Made by a program: the position numbers and the translations under genes
Notes under the pieces: generated by a model
What the model was told of the DNA's origin: nothing
What the model saw: the letters and a program-made list of their open reading frames with translations, nothing else
Databases searched by the model: none
Origin: Ruminococcus sp.
Lineage (GTDB): Bacteria; Bacillota; Clostridia; Oscillospirales; Ruminococcaceae
Assembly: GCA_019420505.1 (NCBI GenBank)
Contig: JAHZHC010000027.1
Coordinates: 35,249-99,248, forward strand
Reading direction: 5' to 3'
DNA length: 64,000 bases
In this document: one piece after another, positions 31,770 through 41,063 of the stretch
Layout: the number at the start of each line of letters is the position of its first letter
Position numbering within the stretch: position 1 is the stretch's first letter

Positions 31770-32468
31770 TTATTTTTCATTTAAAAACAGATTTCCAAGA
31801 GATTTTATTGCATCATTAAGTCTTTCTTTATATTTTTCTTCATTATTGATAATTTCTGATAAATCAGAAAGATTTTCAGCATTATAATGATATGGTGTGT
31901 TTTCAGGAACCTTTTCTAAAAAACTGTAGAGCCGTTCAAATTCTCTTTTAACATTTCTGATATCATATTTTATACGAAAATACAAATCAAGTCTTTCAAC
32001 ATATTTTCCGCACATCAATAGGTTTATTATTTCATTATCGTAAATATATTCATTTATACATCCCCAGAATGCAAACAGCATATCTTCAAGCGGGAGAAGA
32101 GAAAATATGAGTCCTTTTTGCGAATCAACAGCATTTTTTAAAGTATCTTTTGCGAGCTGAAGAAAAGATAAGGCTTTTGACGATATGTTTTCTCTAAGTA
32201 CAATTCCGTTGTCATAAGCTTTTTCAAGGCTGTATGCCACAGAATGCGGATTATTTTTATCAAACAGAAAGCTTGCCACAAAATCCTGCATGTTTCCATA
32301 GATATCATCCAGTCCGAAAACATTAAGAAATTCAGTATATTTCATAGGATTTGTATCAATCATGCTGTCATATTGTTTTTCAAGAGTCTTTAAAGTTGTA
32401 AAAACTCTTTCGGTATATCTTCCGAGCCAGAATAATCGGTCGCTGTGTTCTATTGAGATAACACCCAT
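31770..32468 (-). CDS. Alpha-E domain protein
   Basis: A 232-residue all-helical protein. The N-terminus SDRLFWLGRYTERV is the standard alpha-E signature. The domain occurs almost only beside ATP-grasp and transglutaminase genes and its biochemical role is unknown. It overlaps the upstream ATP-grasp gene by 19 bp and lies 26 bp before the transglutaminase gene. It is shorter than many family members (about 300 residues), with about 60 residues missing at the C-terminus relative to those. Confidence 0.85.
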   Translation of the reverse strand: MGVISIEHSDRLFWLGRYTERVFTTLKTLEKQYDSMIDTNPMKYTEFLNVFGLDDIYGNMQDFVASFLFDKNNPHSVAYSLEKAYDNGIVLRENISSKALSFLQLAKDTLKNAVDSQKGLIFSLLPLEDMLFAFWGCINEYIYDNEIINLLMCGKYVERLDLYFRIKYDIRNVKREFERLYSFLEKVPENTPYHYNAENLSDLSEIINNEEKYKERLNDAIKSLGNLFLNEK

Positions 32469-33793
32469 GTATCCTTAAAACCTCCCCCCTGAGATGAATT
32501 TACTACAAATGAATCGGGATTTCGTGAAAATCGTGTGAGTCCTGACGACCAAACCATTGTAGATTCTCCTGATAAAACAAATGCCCGTAAATCAGCTTTT
32601 CTCATAACTGCCTTTTCTCCGTCCATAATCGGGAGTTCGAGAAAATCAATAATTTCCTGGGCAATAAAACGCCTTGGTTCATTAATTATTGCCGATTTGA
32701 ATTCCTGAAGCTTTTCTTTCGAAAGCTCTTTTCCGAATGTAACGCCATAGCCGCCTGATTCTGCAACATCTTTTATGACAAGCTTATCCATATGCTCAAG
32801 TATATATGTCATATCTTTTTCATAGAAGGGAAGATATGTCGGAGCGTTTCTTAATATAGGCTCTTCATTCAGATAATATTTTATAATTTCCGGTACAAAA
32901 TAATAAATTCCCTTGTCATCTGCCACACCGTTTCCTAAGGCATTTATAATTGATACATTTCCACACCGATAAGCTTCCATAATGTTTGGAATACCAATAA
33001 GCGACTGAGGAATAAATGTAAGCGGATCAAGATATTCATCGGATATTCTGCGATAAAGCGAACCAACTCTGTTTTTTTCTCCGGAATATGTTTTATGATA
33101 AAGAATATTGTTCTCAACAAAAAGCTCATGGCTCTGCACTAAAACAGACCCTGTGAGTTCGGCAAGATATGAATGTTCAAAATATGCGGCGTTGTATCTT
33201 CCCGGGGTCAGAATTGCATTAATTCCTCCGCAATTTGAAAAGTGAAGAGTATCTTTTAGAAGGCTTGCATAATTGCGATTGTCTGTAATCGGATTATCAG
33301 AGAATATTTTCGGTGAAGCAACACGTGTAAGTTCTCTTGCAATAAGGGGATAGGATGCGCCTGAAGGGATTCTCAGGTTATCCTCAAGAATATACCAGTT
33401 GCTGTCTTTTCCCTGAACGAGATCAATTCCGGCAATGTGGGCGTAAATATTTTTGGGTGGAACAATTCCCTCGCATTGAGGAAGATAGCCGGCTGACATA
33501 TATACGAAATCTTCGGGAATAATATTATCTTTAATAATCTTTTTTTCATGATATATATCATATAAAAACATATTTAATGCAGTAACACGTTGAATAAGAC
33601 CTTTTTCAATCAACGCAAAATGCTCGGCGCTTATTACTCGTGGGATAGGATCAAAAGGAAAAAACTGTTCGTTAAATATCCCATTTTTATATATACCGAA
33701 TTTTACACCGTATCTTCTTAAAAGTTCATTTATTTCGTCTGCATTCCCTGCCGGAGTTCCTGCAAGACTATCTTCATTTTTTGTTTTGCTCAT
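32450..33793 (-). CDS. Circularly permuted type 2 ATP-grasp protein
   Basis: A 447-residue ATP-dependent ligase-like protein. Recognisable elements are VISAEHFALIEKGLIQR, LNMFLYDIYHE, WYILEDNLRIPSGASY (substrate/metal region), a central PLLNPGRYNAA-like segment, and VIKDVAESGGYG as the ATP-grasp glycine loop. ATG 33793 is preferred over GTG 33802 because of spacing from AGGA. It is first in the ATP-grasp, alpha-E, transglutaminase set. The family is predicted to form amide bonds; no substrate is known. Confidence 0.88.
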   Translation of the reverse strand: MSKTKNEDSLAGTPAGNADEINELLRRYGVKFGIYKNGIFNEQFFPFDPIPRVISAEHFALIEKGLIQRVTALNMFLYDIYHEKKIIKDNIIPEDFVYMSAGYLPQCEGIVPPKNIYAHIAGIDLVQGKDSNWYILEDNLRIPSGASYPLIARELTRVASPKIFSDNPITDNRNYASLLKDTLHFSNCGGINAILTPGRYNAAYFEHSYLAELTGSVLVQSHELFVENNILYHKTYSGEKNRVGSLYRRISDEYLDPLTFIPQSLIGIPNIMEAYRCGNVSIINALGNGVADDKGIYYFVPEIIKYYLNEEPILRNAPTYLPFYEKDMTYILEHMDKLVIKDVAESGGYGVTFGKELSKEKLQEFKSAIINEPRRFIAQEIIDFLELPIMDGEKAVMRKADLRAFVLSGESTMVWSSGLTRFSRNPDSFVVNSSQGGGFKDTWVLSQ

Positions 33794-33914
33794 TTTTATC
33801 ACATCCTGTATTATAAATTATATTTTTGTGATTTTATTTAGTTTTATACTATAAGAACGATTATTGGTTTAAATTGTACAATTTATATTATCAAAAAAAC
33901 GTAGTTTATTATAA

Positions 33915-33950
33915 ATGAAAAAGACGTTTCATAAAGCCGAAACGTCTTGT
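33915..33950 (-). terminator. Terminator of the spoIIA operon
   Basis: AAGACGTTTC (33921-33930) pairs perfectly with 33939-33948. On the minus strand it is followed by TTTTT, 14 bp beyond the sigF stop codon. Confidence 0.85.
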
Positions 33951-33961
33951 ATATAATAGAT

Positions 33962-34627
33962 TCAATTATACAGCTCCTGCCGCATTAAACTTAAAATTTT
34001 TTTCTCACGCCTTGAAACCTGAACCTGCGTCATGCCGAGGACTTTAGCTGTTTCGACCTGGGTTTTGTTTTCAAAATAACGAAGATATATAAGCTGTCTG
34101 TCATTTGGTTCAAGATCGCTCATAACCTGTCTTAGAGAAAGCTTATCTGTTATTGATGAATCGGGAGATTCTGTTGGAATATCAAACTCGCTGTTGTCCG
34201 AGTCGTCATTTGATTCGGTTAAACTTAAAGGTGGAAGCGAAACGTTAAGCGCTTCAATTACAGTTTCTGAAGTCTGTCCTGATAAAAGACACAATTCTTC
34301 AATCGTCGGTTCTCTGCCTTCGGATAGAATAAATTGTTCACGGTGACGGGTGATATGCATAGAAAGCTCTTTTAATGAACGGCTTACTTTTATAGTTCCT
34401 CCGTCACGGAATAAACGTTTTATTTCTCCGAGAATTACAGGAACGGCATAAGTTGAAAATCGTACTCCTCTGTCAGGATCAAATGCTTTCGACGCTTTTA
34501 ACAGCCCTATACAGCCTGCACCGTAAAGATCGTCATACTCAATTCCTTTGTTTCTGAAACGATTTGCGCATAAATGAACAAGTCCAAGATTGTTTTCAGC
34601 AAGACTGTTTGTTTCATTTTTTTTCAT
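33962..34627 (-). CDS. sigF: Sporulation sigma factor F
   Basis: A 221-residue sigma-70 family factor with region 2 (about 10-80; DLYGAGCIGLLKASKAFDP, then RFSTYAVPVILGEIKR), region 3, and region 4 (about 165-218; ETAKVLGMTQVQVSRREKKIL). Sequence alone cannot separate SigF from SigG with certainty, but its position as the third gene after spoIIAA and spoIIAB identifies SigF, which starts forespore gene expression. It overlaps spoIIAB by 4 bp. Confidence 0.93.
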   Translation of the reverse strand: MKKNETNSLAENNLGLVHLCANRFRNKGIEYDDLYGAGCIGLLKASKAFDPDRGVRFSTYAVPVILGEIKRLFRDGGTIKVSRSLKELSMHITRHREQFILSEGREPTIEELCLLSGQTSETVIEALNVSLPPLSLTESNDDSDNSEFDIPTESPDSSITDKLSLRQVMSDLEPNDRQLIYLRYFENKTQVETAKVLGMTQVQVSRREKKILSLMRQELYN

Positions 34628-35079
34628 ATATCGAATAAAGCCTTCCTTGATTTTAAGGTTTTTTCCATTATGATTGTCGTACCTTTTCCTTCGGAACTCC
34701 GTACTTTTATTTTGTCCATAAAGCTTTCCATAACAGCAAATCCCAAACCTGCCCGTTCTTCTTCGGGGGCAGTGGTGAAAAGCGGTTCCATAGCTTTTTT
34801 TATGTCTGCTATTCCGCAGCCCTTGTCACGGATCTTTATGTAAACCTTGCCGTTTTCCATAATACGAACCTGCATAAATATTATGCCCGTAACATTTCTG
34901 TATGCGTGAACTATACAGTTGGTTACGCCTTCCGATACAGCGGTCTTGATTTCGGAAAGCTCGTCGATCTGAGGATTAAGCTGGGAAAGGAATCCGCTTA
35001 CTGCTAATCGTGAAAAGCGCTCGTTATCAGATAAGCTGGGAAAGCTCATTTTAAGTTCATTTACTATTTTCTGTTTCAT
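34624..35079 (-). CDS. spoIIAB: Anti-sigma F factor / serine kinase
   Basis: SpoIIAB binds and inhibits SigF and phosphorylates SpoIIAA. The 151-residue GHKL-fold protein shows the N-box (AVSEGVTNCIVHAY), the G1 box (RDKGCGIADI) and a GLGFAVM G2 region followed by GKGTTI. It overlaps both neighbours by 4 bp, giving coupled translation and a fixed ratio with SigF. Confidence 0.94.
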   Translation of the reverse strand: MKQKIVNELKMSFPSLSDNERFSRLAVSGFLSQLNPQIDELSEIKTAVSEGVTNCIVHAYRNVTGIIFMQVRIMENGKVYIKIRDKGCGIADIKKAMEPLFTTAPEEERAGLGFAVMESFMDKIKVRSSEGKGTTIIMEKTLKSRKALFDI

Positions 35080-35495
35080 GCGTTTTGTCCCTCCGAAATG
35101 TTAGTTTTATTATGCACTTTTGAATCGCAGCCGCTGCGGTTTTCGGATGATTGTTCATCAGCAGGCTTGTCCTCGGAAGAAAAAGTTATGATCGGACAAA
35201 GTTTATGAAGTCCTGCAAGCTGCATTACCTTTCTTATATAGGTAGGGGGATTGGCTATTAAAACTTCTCCTGACATTTCGTTCATGATTTTATATCTTCC
35301 CATAACAAGTCCTATTCCTGAACTATCCATGAAGGTGACATTAGAAAAGTCAATTATAAGCTTTTTGGGGTTATTTTCGTGTATTGCCGAATCAATATCA
35401 CTTCGAATATATTTTGCTGTGTGATGATCTAAATCACCGTAAAGCATTGCTGTTATTTTTCGGCAGCTTTTTTCTGTAAGTATTTTTACACTCAT
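35076..35495 (-). CDS. spoIIAA: Anti-sigma F factor antagonist
   Basis: SpoIIAA frees SigF by binding SpoIIAB when dephosphorylated. The STAS domain holds the phosphorylated serine in TFMDSSGIG (Ser58, the same number as in Bacillus). I start at ATG 35495, 8 nt after GAAAGGAATA. At 139 residues it carries a polar tail of about 25-30 residues, rich in Ser, Glu and Asp, beyond the usual ~115-residue domain. No clear SigH-type promoter was seen upstream. Confidence 0.92.
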   Translation of the reverse strand: MSVKILTEKSCRKITAMLYGDLDHHTAKYIRSDIDSAIHENNPKKLIIDFSNVTFMDSSGIGLVMGRYKIMNEMSGEVLIANPPTYIRKVMQLAGLHKLCPIITFSSEDKPADEQSSENRSGCDSKVHNKTNISEGQNA

Positions 35496-35807
35496 TTTTT
35501 TATTCCTTTCATATATTCTCTGTTTATCCATGATAAAATTATAATATTATTATAAAGTGAAATTTGTCATAATAGGATAGCTTGAATCTTCAGAAAATAT
35601 CATGGTTTATTTGATAATCTACACATTTATATCAAATGTAAAATGATAGTTGAAAAATAATAAAATTAAACTAATAACCTGAGCTTTTATGGAGAAAATC
35701 ATTGAATTTTCGTGAAATATACACAAAAAAGTATTTTTGAAGTTGTGCAGAATTTACAAACCGACTTTTTGCACAAAAAAAGAGTGTAAATAACCCCTCA
35801 ATCACCC
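35496..35807. other. Intergenic region upstream of the spoIIA and ABC operons
   Basis: AT-rich divergent regulatory region. I find no convincing SigH-type box for spoIIAA. It contains one TTGTGCA (35743-35749) and one TTTGCACAA (35768-35776), part of a motif that recurs further right. Confidence 0.5.
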
Positions 35808-35836
35808 TTGACAAAAGTGTAAAGAATTGATATAAT
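35808..35836 (+). promoter_or_regulatory. Sigma-A promoter of the ABC sugar operon
   Basis: TTGACA (35808-35813), a 17-bp spacer and TATAAT (35831-35836). The first gene starts at 36184, so the leader is about 340 nt and carries two TTTGCACAA copies (35931-35939, 35969-35977). Confidence 0.85.
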
Positions 35837-36183
35837 TAATATTAGCTTAGTAAGACTTTTTTGACATTTCTTATAAAAAACAATGCATATAAATCGAATT
35901 ATTTGTTTATTTTATGAATAAATTATCGAATTTGCACAATTAAAATGTAAGAAATTCAATTTGTTTATTTTGCACAAAACAGCACTATTGTTTTTGTATA
36001 TATGTGATAGTCTGGTGATTGATTTATGGCATATTATTCACACAATGGCTCATTTGTTGTTTCTTTATTATCCATTTTTGGTGTAATACAAATTTTATTC
36101 TGATTGTTAAAAGGTATCAAATTGAATCGGTACATAGGACTTTTCAGAAAAATCAGCAAATTATTAGGAAAGGTGGATTCACA

Positions 36184-39150
36184 GTGAAAAACACATTATT
36201 CAGACGTGTTGTTTCATCTGCTTTGGTTTTGGCTTTGTCTGCAACATGCTGTGTGCCTGCATTTGCGGACTCAGACGACGGCGATGCGGCTGCCGAAAAT
36301 AACCAGGGCGTGTCCGTAGCTCAGGACATTAATGCTGAATTGGTTGACGCAAGCAATCGAGAGAATGCTTACTCCAACTATGTAAAAAAACATAAGGACG
36401 ATCCTCGTCCGGATCATGAGATCCTCATTGACGGAAAGGACTTTGTAAGCGCAGATAACGGCGCTGAAGTTGAAGTTGCTTCTGTTGACGGAAAAGACAA
36501 TGTAGCAAAGTGGTCAAATCAGGAAGGAAGCTTATCATATGAGGTTGATATACCTGAATCAGGTATATACAACATCGAAATGGGATATGAAGCTCTTGAG
36601 GGAAGAACTACTGAAATTGAATTTGCTCTTCTTATCGACAATGTTTGTCCTTATACTACAGCTTCGAGAATTTCATTGCCAAAAAGATGGGTAAATGAAA
36701 CCGGTGACAAAGGAATCCTTCAGGATACAAAGGGCAATGATATGCGTCCCGGCCAGGTTGAGCAGGTATGCTGGCAGGTATCTCCGTTAAAGGACGTTGA
36801 CGGACTTTTCAATGAACCTTTGGAATTTTATATAGAAAAAGGAAAGCATACAATTACCTTTAATTCTGAAAAGGCTCAGTTTGCTATAGAATATATAAAG
36901 TTCTATCAGTATAAATTGCCTGAGGCATATAAAGCTCCAAGCGACAGCGATCTGAAATCAGCGTCAGGTCAGATGATCAAGCTTGAAGCTGAAATGGCAG
37001 ATTATAAATCGGACAGAACACTTTTCCCTACAGCTGATAGAAATTCTAATATCACATCTTCTGTAAACGGATTAAGCCCGACAAAAACAAGATACAATAC
37101 ATTGGGTAAAGACGGCGGATGGTCACATGCAACTGAAGCTGTTACATATAAGTTCAATATTGAAGAAGACGGATATTATAAGATAGGTATTCGTGGAAGA
37201 CAGGATTCAATGCGTGGAATGTATTCCAACAGAAGACTTTACATTGACGGTGTTGTTCCTTGTCTTGAAGCAAATCAGATAAAATTTTATTATGACACTG
37301 AATGGAGTGTTACTACACCTTCTACTGCTGATGATGAAATAATGTATTTCCATCTTACTAAAGGCGAGCATGAAATCACTCTTGAAGCTATTCCGGGTGA
37401 AATCGGAGAAATCATGGGTGATCTGGATGAAGTTGTTTATAATGTAAACAGCTATTACAGAAAGATACGTCAGATTACCGGTCCTGATCCTGATGAATAT
37501 AACAATTATATGATTGATAGAGCTATACCTACAATCATTGATGATTTTAAAGCATATTCAAAGGAACTCAGAGCACTTGAGGATAAGATCGAAGAACTTG
37601 CAGGTTCAGGCGGTACTGAGGCCGTTGCTTTGGATAAAATGGCAATTATTCTTGATAAGTGTACTGATAAACCGGACAGAATTCCTGAAATGATGTCACA
37701 GATCAAGGATAACGTTACATCACTTTCTGCTTGGGTCAGCCAATACAGAGGTCAGCCTCTTGAAGTGGATATAATTGAAATTGCAACAGCCGATCAGGAA
37801 TTCTCACCTACGGAAAGTTCTTTCTTTGATTCACTTTCATTCAGCTTTGATGCATTTATTGGTTCTTTCTTTGAAGATTATAACTCTTTGACAGAAGACG
37901 ATGAAACAGCAATGACTTGCTGGACAATGCTCGGACGTGATAATGCTCTGGCTGTTCAGAATATTATTTCAAGCGAATACAATCCTACTGCAAAAACTAA
38001 GGTTAATATGCAGCTTGTTACAGGCGGCGTAATCGAATCAACTTTTGCCGGAAAAGGTCCTGATCTCGGATTGTTCATGGGCGGAGACTTCCCGATTCAG
38101 CTTGCTGCCCGTGGAGTTCTGACAGATGTTTCAAAGTATGACGATTTTGAAGAAGTGAAAACAAGATTTTCAGATCAGGCAACTGTTCTTTATGAGTATA
38201 ACGGCGGTGTTTATGGTTTGCCGGTTGAACAGTCATTCCCAATGCTGTTCTATCGTTCAGATGTTCTTTCTCAGTATGGAGTAGATCCAAAAACGGATCT
38301 TGCAACGTGGCAGGGGCTTATAGATACTCTCCCCGTACTTCAGAGAAATTATATGGAAGTTGGTCTTATTCTTCCTGTAGTTCAGAGCGTCGGCGGACAG
38401 ACTTACATTTCACCGATTACTGAAGCCGGCAATACGTTTGCAATGCTCTTGCTCCAGCAGGGACTTAACTATTATAACGAGGAGCAGACAAAAACAACAT
38501 TTGATACACAGGAAGCTGTTAATGCTTTTGATACATGGACAAAGTTCTATACAACTTTTAGCTTTGATCAGACTTATGACGCATTTACCCGTTTCAGAAC
38601 AGGCGATATGCCGATTTTGATTCAAAACTATACATTCTTCAATCAGCTGACTGTAGCTGCTCCTGAAATTCAGGGATGCTGGGGATTCCAGCCTGTTCCC
38701 GGTACAGTTCAGGAAGATGGAACAATCAACCATTCAGCAAACTCTCAGGGATCAGGAGCTATTATATTTACAAAAGCACCTGACCAGGAAGGTGCTTGGG
38801 ATTTCATTAAGTGGTTTACTTCTAAGGAAATTCAAGTGGAATATGGAAATGACATAGAGTCTATTCTTGGAAAGATGGGTAGATTTACTACCGCAAACCT
38901 TGATGCTCTTGAGGAACTTTCATGGACAAATGCTGAAGTAAGTCTTCTTAAAGATCAGCTCACATCTCAGGTTGAAATTCCTATCATTCCGGCTTCTTAC
39001 GGCGTAACACGTAATGTACTTAACGCATTCCGTAAAGTTGTAAACGATTATGAGAACGCACGTGATACTTTGTTCTGGTATAACAAGGATATCAATGAGG
39101 AAATCACTCGTAAACGTGAAGACCTTGGAATCGCAACTAAAGATGAATAA
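36184..39150 (+). CDS. Extracellular solute-binding protein with two N-terminal jelly-roll modules
   Basis: The 988-residue protein begins at GTG 36184 after AAAGGTGG; the longer in-frame extension upstream lacks a ribosome binding site. The signal peptide is about 1-29 (PAFA/DS) and there is no lipobox cysteine, unusual for a Gram-positive binding protein. Two jelly-roll, carbohydrate-binding-like domains follow (about 50-240 and 265-425; NIEMGYEALEG, then YKIGIRGRQDSMRGMY), then a helical linker (about 430-550) and a family-1 type ABC binding domain (about 580-985; LITGGVIEST-like strand, GLPVEQSFPMLFYRSDVL, GSGAIIFTKA). It is first in an eight-gene operon with four permeases. It probably captures an oligosaccharide; identity unknown. 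Confidence 0.87.
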   Translation: MKNTLFRRVVSSALVLALSATCCVPAFADSDDGDAAAENNQGVSVAQDINAELVDASNRENAYSNYVKKHKDDPRPDHEILIDGKDFVSADNGAEVEVASVDGKDNVAKWSNQEGSLSYEVDIPESGIYNIEMGYEALEGRTTEIEFALLIDNVCPYTTASRISLPKRWVNETGDKGILQDTKGNDMRPGQVEQVCWQVSPLKDVDGLFNEPLEFYIEKGKHTITFNSEKAQFAIEYIKFYQYKLPEAYKAPSDSDLKSASGQMIKLEAEMADYKSDRTLFPTADRNSNITSSVNGLSPTKTRYNTLGKDGGWSHATEAVTYKFNIEEDGYYKIGIRGRQDSMRGMYSNRRLYIDGVVPCLEANQIKFYYDTEWSVTTPSTADDEIMYFHLTKGEHEITLEAIPGEIGEIMGDLDEVVYNVNSYYRKIRQITGPDPDEYNNYMIDRAIPTIIDDFKAYSKELRALEDKIEELAGSGGTEAVALDKMAIILDKCTDKPDRIPEMMSQIKDNVTSLSAWVSQYRGQPLEVDIIEIATADQEFSPTESSFFDSLSFSFDAFIGSFFEDYNSLTEDDETAMTCWTMLGRDNALAVQNIISSEYNPTAKTKVNMQLVTGGVIESTFAGKGPDLGLFMGGDFPIQLAARGVLTDVSKYDDFEEVKTRFSDQATVLYEYNGGVYGLPVEQSFPMLFYRSDVLSQYGVDPKTDLATWQGLIDTLPVLQRNYMEVGLILPVVQSVGGQTYISPITEAGNTFAMLLLQQGLNYYNEEQTKTTFDTQEAVNAFDTWTKFYTTFSFDQTYDAFTRFRTGDMPILIQNYTFFNQLTVAAPEIQGCWGFQPVPGTVQEDGTINHSANSQGSGAIIFTKAPDQEGAWDFIKWFTSKEIQVEYGNDIESILGKMGRFTTANLDALEELSWTNAEVSLLKDQLTSQVEIPIIPASYGVTRNVLNAFRKVVNDYENARDTLFWYNKDINEEITRKREDLGIATKDE

Positions 39151-39166
39151 GGAAGGGGAGTAAATA

Positions 39167-40108
39167 ATGGCAAAGAACACCAATTCAAATGCCCCTGCAA
39201 TAAAACAGGGAAAATGGGCATATACATGGCATTTGATGAAAATGAACAAGGGCTGCTATGGACTTCTTGCACCTTTCATGATTTTGTTCATAATATTCAC
39301 AATCATACCGGTAGTTATGTCGCTTCCGATAGGATTTACAAACTTTAATATGGTTCAGGCACCGAAATGGGTTGGACTATCAAATTTCTATACGCTGTTT
39401 CTAAATGACGATGTATTTATGACAGCGGTCAGAAACACTCTGATTTTTGCAATCTTTACAGGTCCGTTCTCATACATACTCAGCTTTATTATTGCTTGGC
39501 TGATAAATGAGATGCATCCATTCCTAAAAACATTCTTTACGTTTGTTTTCTATGCTCCTTCAATGACAACATCAGTTTATGTAACATGGCAGTTGATTCT
39601 TTCTGGTGACTCCTATGGTTACATTAACGCAATAATGATGGACATAGGATTGTTTAATGAGCCTGTTCAGTTCCTTACTGATAAGAAGTATATTCTTGCA
39701 GTGGTAATCATTGTTCAGCTCTGGATTTCAATGGGTGCCGGATTCCTTGCTATCCGTGCAGGTTTCCAGAACATTGATAAATCAATGTATGAAGCCGGAG
39801 CTATTGAGGGAATTAAAAACAGATGGCAGGAACTTTTCACAATTACAATTCCTTCAATGGGACCTCAGCTTCTGTTTGCGGCAGTTATGCAGATTTCAAC
39901 ATCATTTACAGTTGGTGTTGTAGGACAAAACCTTGTCGGACTTCCTTCAACAGACTATGCCGCACATACAATTATGAACCATGCTACTGACTATGGTAAT
40001 ACACGTTATGAAATGGGATATGCAGCGGCAATATGTTTCGTTCTGTTTGCTGCAATGCTTCTTGCCAATAAGGCAGTTAACTGGCTGTTAGGCAAGTATC
40101 TTGATTAA
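39167..40108 (+). CDS. Sugar ABC transporter permease (MalF type), first pair
   Basis: A 313-residue inner-membrane permease with six predicted helices after a ~35-residue cytoplasmic N-terminus. The EAA loop for docking the ATPase is YEAGAIEGIKNRWQELFTITIP. It follows the binding protein gene by 16 bp and pairs with the next permease. Confidence 0.92.
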   Translation: MAKNTNSNAPAIKQGKWAYTWHLMKMNKGCYGLLAPFMILFIIFTIIPVVMSLPIGFTNFNMVQAPKWVGLSNFYTLFLNDDVFMTAVRNTLIFAIFTGPFSYILSFIIAWLINEMHPFLKTFFTFVFYAPSMTTSVYVTWQLILSGDSYGYINAIMMDIGLFNEPVQFLTDKKYILAVVIIVQLWISMGAGFLAIRAGFQNIDKSMYEAGAIEGIKNRWQELFTITIPSMGPQLLFAAVMQISTSFTVGVVGQNLVGLPSTDYAAHTIMNHATDYGNTRYEMGYAAAICFVLFAAMLLANKAVNWLLGKYLD

Positions 40109-40125
40109 GGAGGTGAGTTTACGAA

Positions 40126-41022
40126 ATGGCAAAAAAGAAAAAGAAGAAGGATATTGAAAAGCTTAGGGTAAGAGATAAGCATAAGAAAATAAACGGTTCC
40201 TTAGGCGGAGATATCTGTATATTTATATTCTTGACACTCTTAGGTGTGTTTATGATTTTCCCGATTTATTATTCATTGATTCAATCATTAAAACCTGTGG
40301 AAGAGCTGTTCGTATTCCCACCAAAGCTTTATGTACTAAGCCCTACAACAAGAAACTTCTCCGACTTGTTTAAAGTCGCAGCAAGCATGTGGGTGCCGTT
40401 CTCAAGATATGTTTTTAACAGCGTATTTACAACTATTGTAATTTGCGTTTGCAACTTGTTTGTTTGCTGCTGTGCAGCGTTTGCACTTGCAAAGTGTAAG
40501 TTCCCCGGCAGTAAGGCAATAAACTCAATTATTGTAACTGCACTTTTATTCTCATCAAACGCAACTTGGATTATGCAGTTCCTTGTAATGGCAAAACTTC
40601 ATATGATCGATACATACTGGGCAATAATTTTACCGAACATCTCAACAGCTATGGGATTATTCCTTATGAGACAAAGTATGTCAACAATTCATGATTCTAT
40701 GATTGAAGCTGCTAAGGTTGACGGTGCAGGCTTGTTCAGAATTTGCTGGCAGATAGTTGTACCTAACTCAAAGCCTGCTTTAATGACTCTTATCATATTT
40801 GCTTTCCAGGGCGCATGGAATCTTCAGGCGGGAGCACTTATTTATTCTGAAGAACTTAAGACTCTGCCGACTATAGTACAGCAGATCGCACAGATCGGTC
40901 TTGCACGTCAGGGTGTAACATTCGCATCAGCTGTATTACTTTTGATTCCGCCGCTGGTCGTGTTCCTTATTGCACAGGGCAACGTTATGGAAACAATGGC
41001 TCACTCAGGTATTAAGGATTAA
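40126..41022 (+). CDS. Sugar ABC transporter permease (MalG type), first pair
   Basis: A 298-residue permease with a very lysine-rich N-terminus (AKKKKKKDIEKL) and six helices. The EAA loop is MIEAAKVDGAGLFRICWQIVVP. It is the partner of the preceding MalF-type gene, 17 bp away. No ATP-binding gene occurs in the operon, so a shared MsmX-like ATPase is implied. Confidence 0.92.
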   Translation: MAKKKKKKDIEKLRVRDKHKKINGSLGGDICIFIFLTLLGVFMIFPIYYSLIQSLKPVEELFVFPPKLYVLSPTTRNFSDLFKVAASMWVPFSRYVFNSVFTTIVICVCNLFVCCCAAFALAKCKFPGSKAINSIIVTALLFSSNATWIMQFLVMAKLHMIDTYWAIILPNISTAMGLFLMRQSMSTIHDSMIEAAKVDGAGLFRICWQIVVPNSKPALMTLIIFAFQGAWNLQAGALIYSEELKTLPTIVQQIAQIGLARQGVTFASAVLLLIPPLVVFLIAQGNVMETMAHSGIKD

Positions 41023-41063
41023 TAGACGAACAGTTAAAAATTTGAAAAGGAAATAGGTGATAA

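Noticed and set aside
35496..35807. Replication origin or DnaA-box cluster
   Set aside because: The repeated TTTGCACAA does not match the DnaA box TTATCCACA, and no dnaA or dnaN gene is nearby.
36019..36183. N-terminal extension of the solute-binding protein
   Set aside because: In-frame sequence upstream of 36184 has no ribosome binding site, whereas GTG 36184 follows AAAGGTGG and opens a proper signal peptide.
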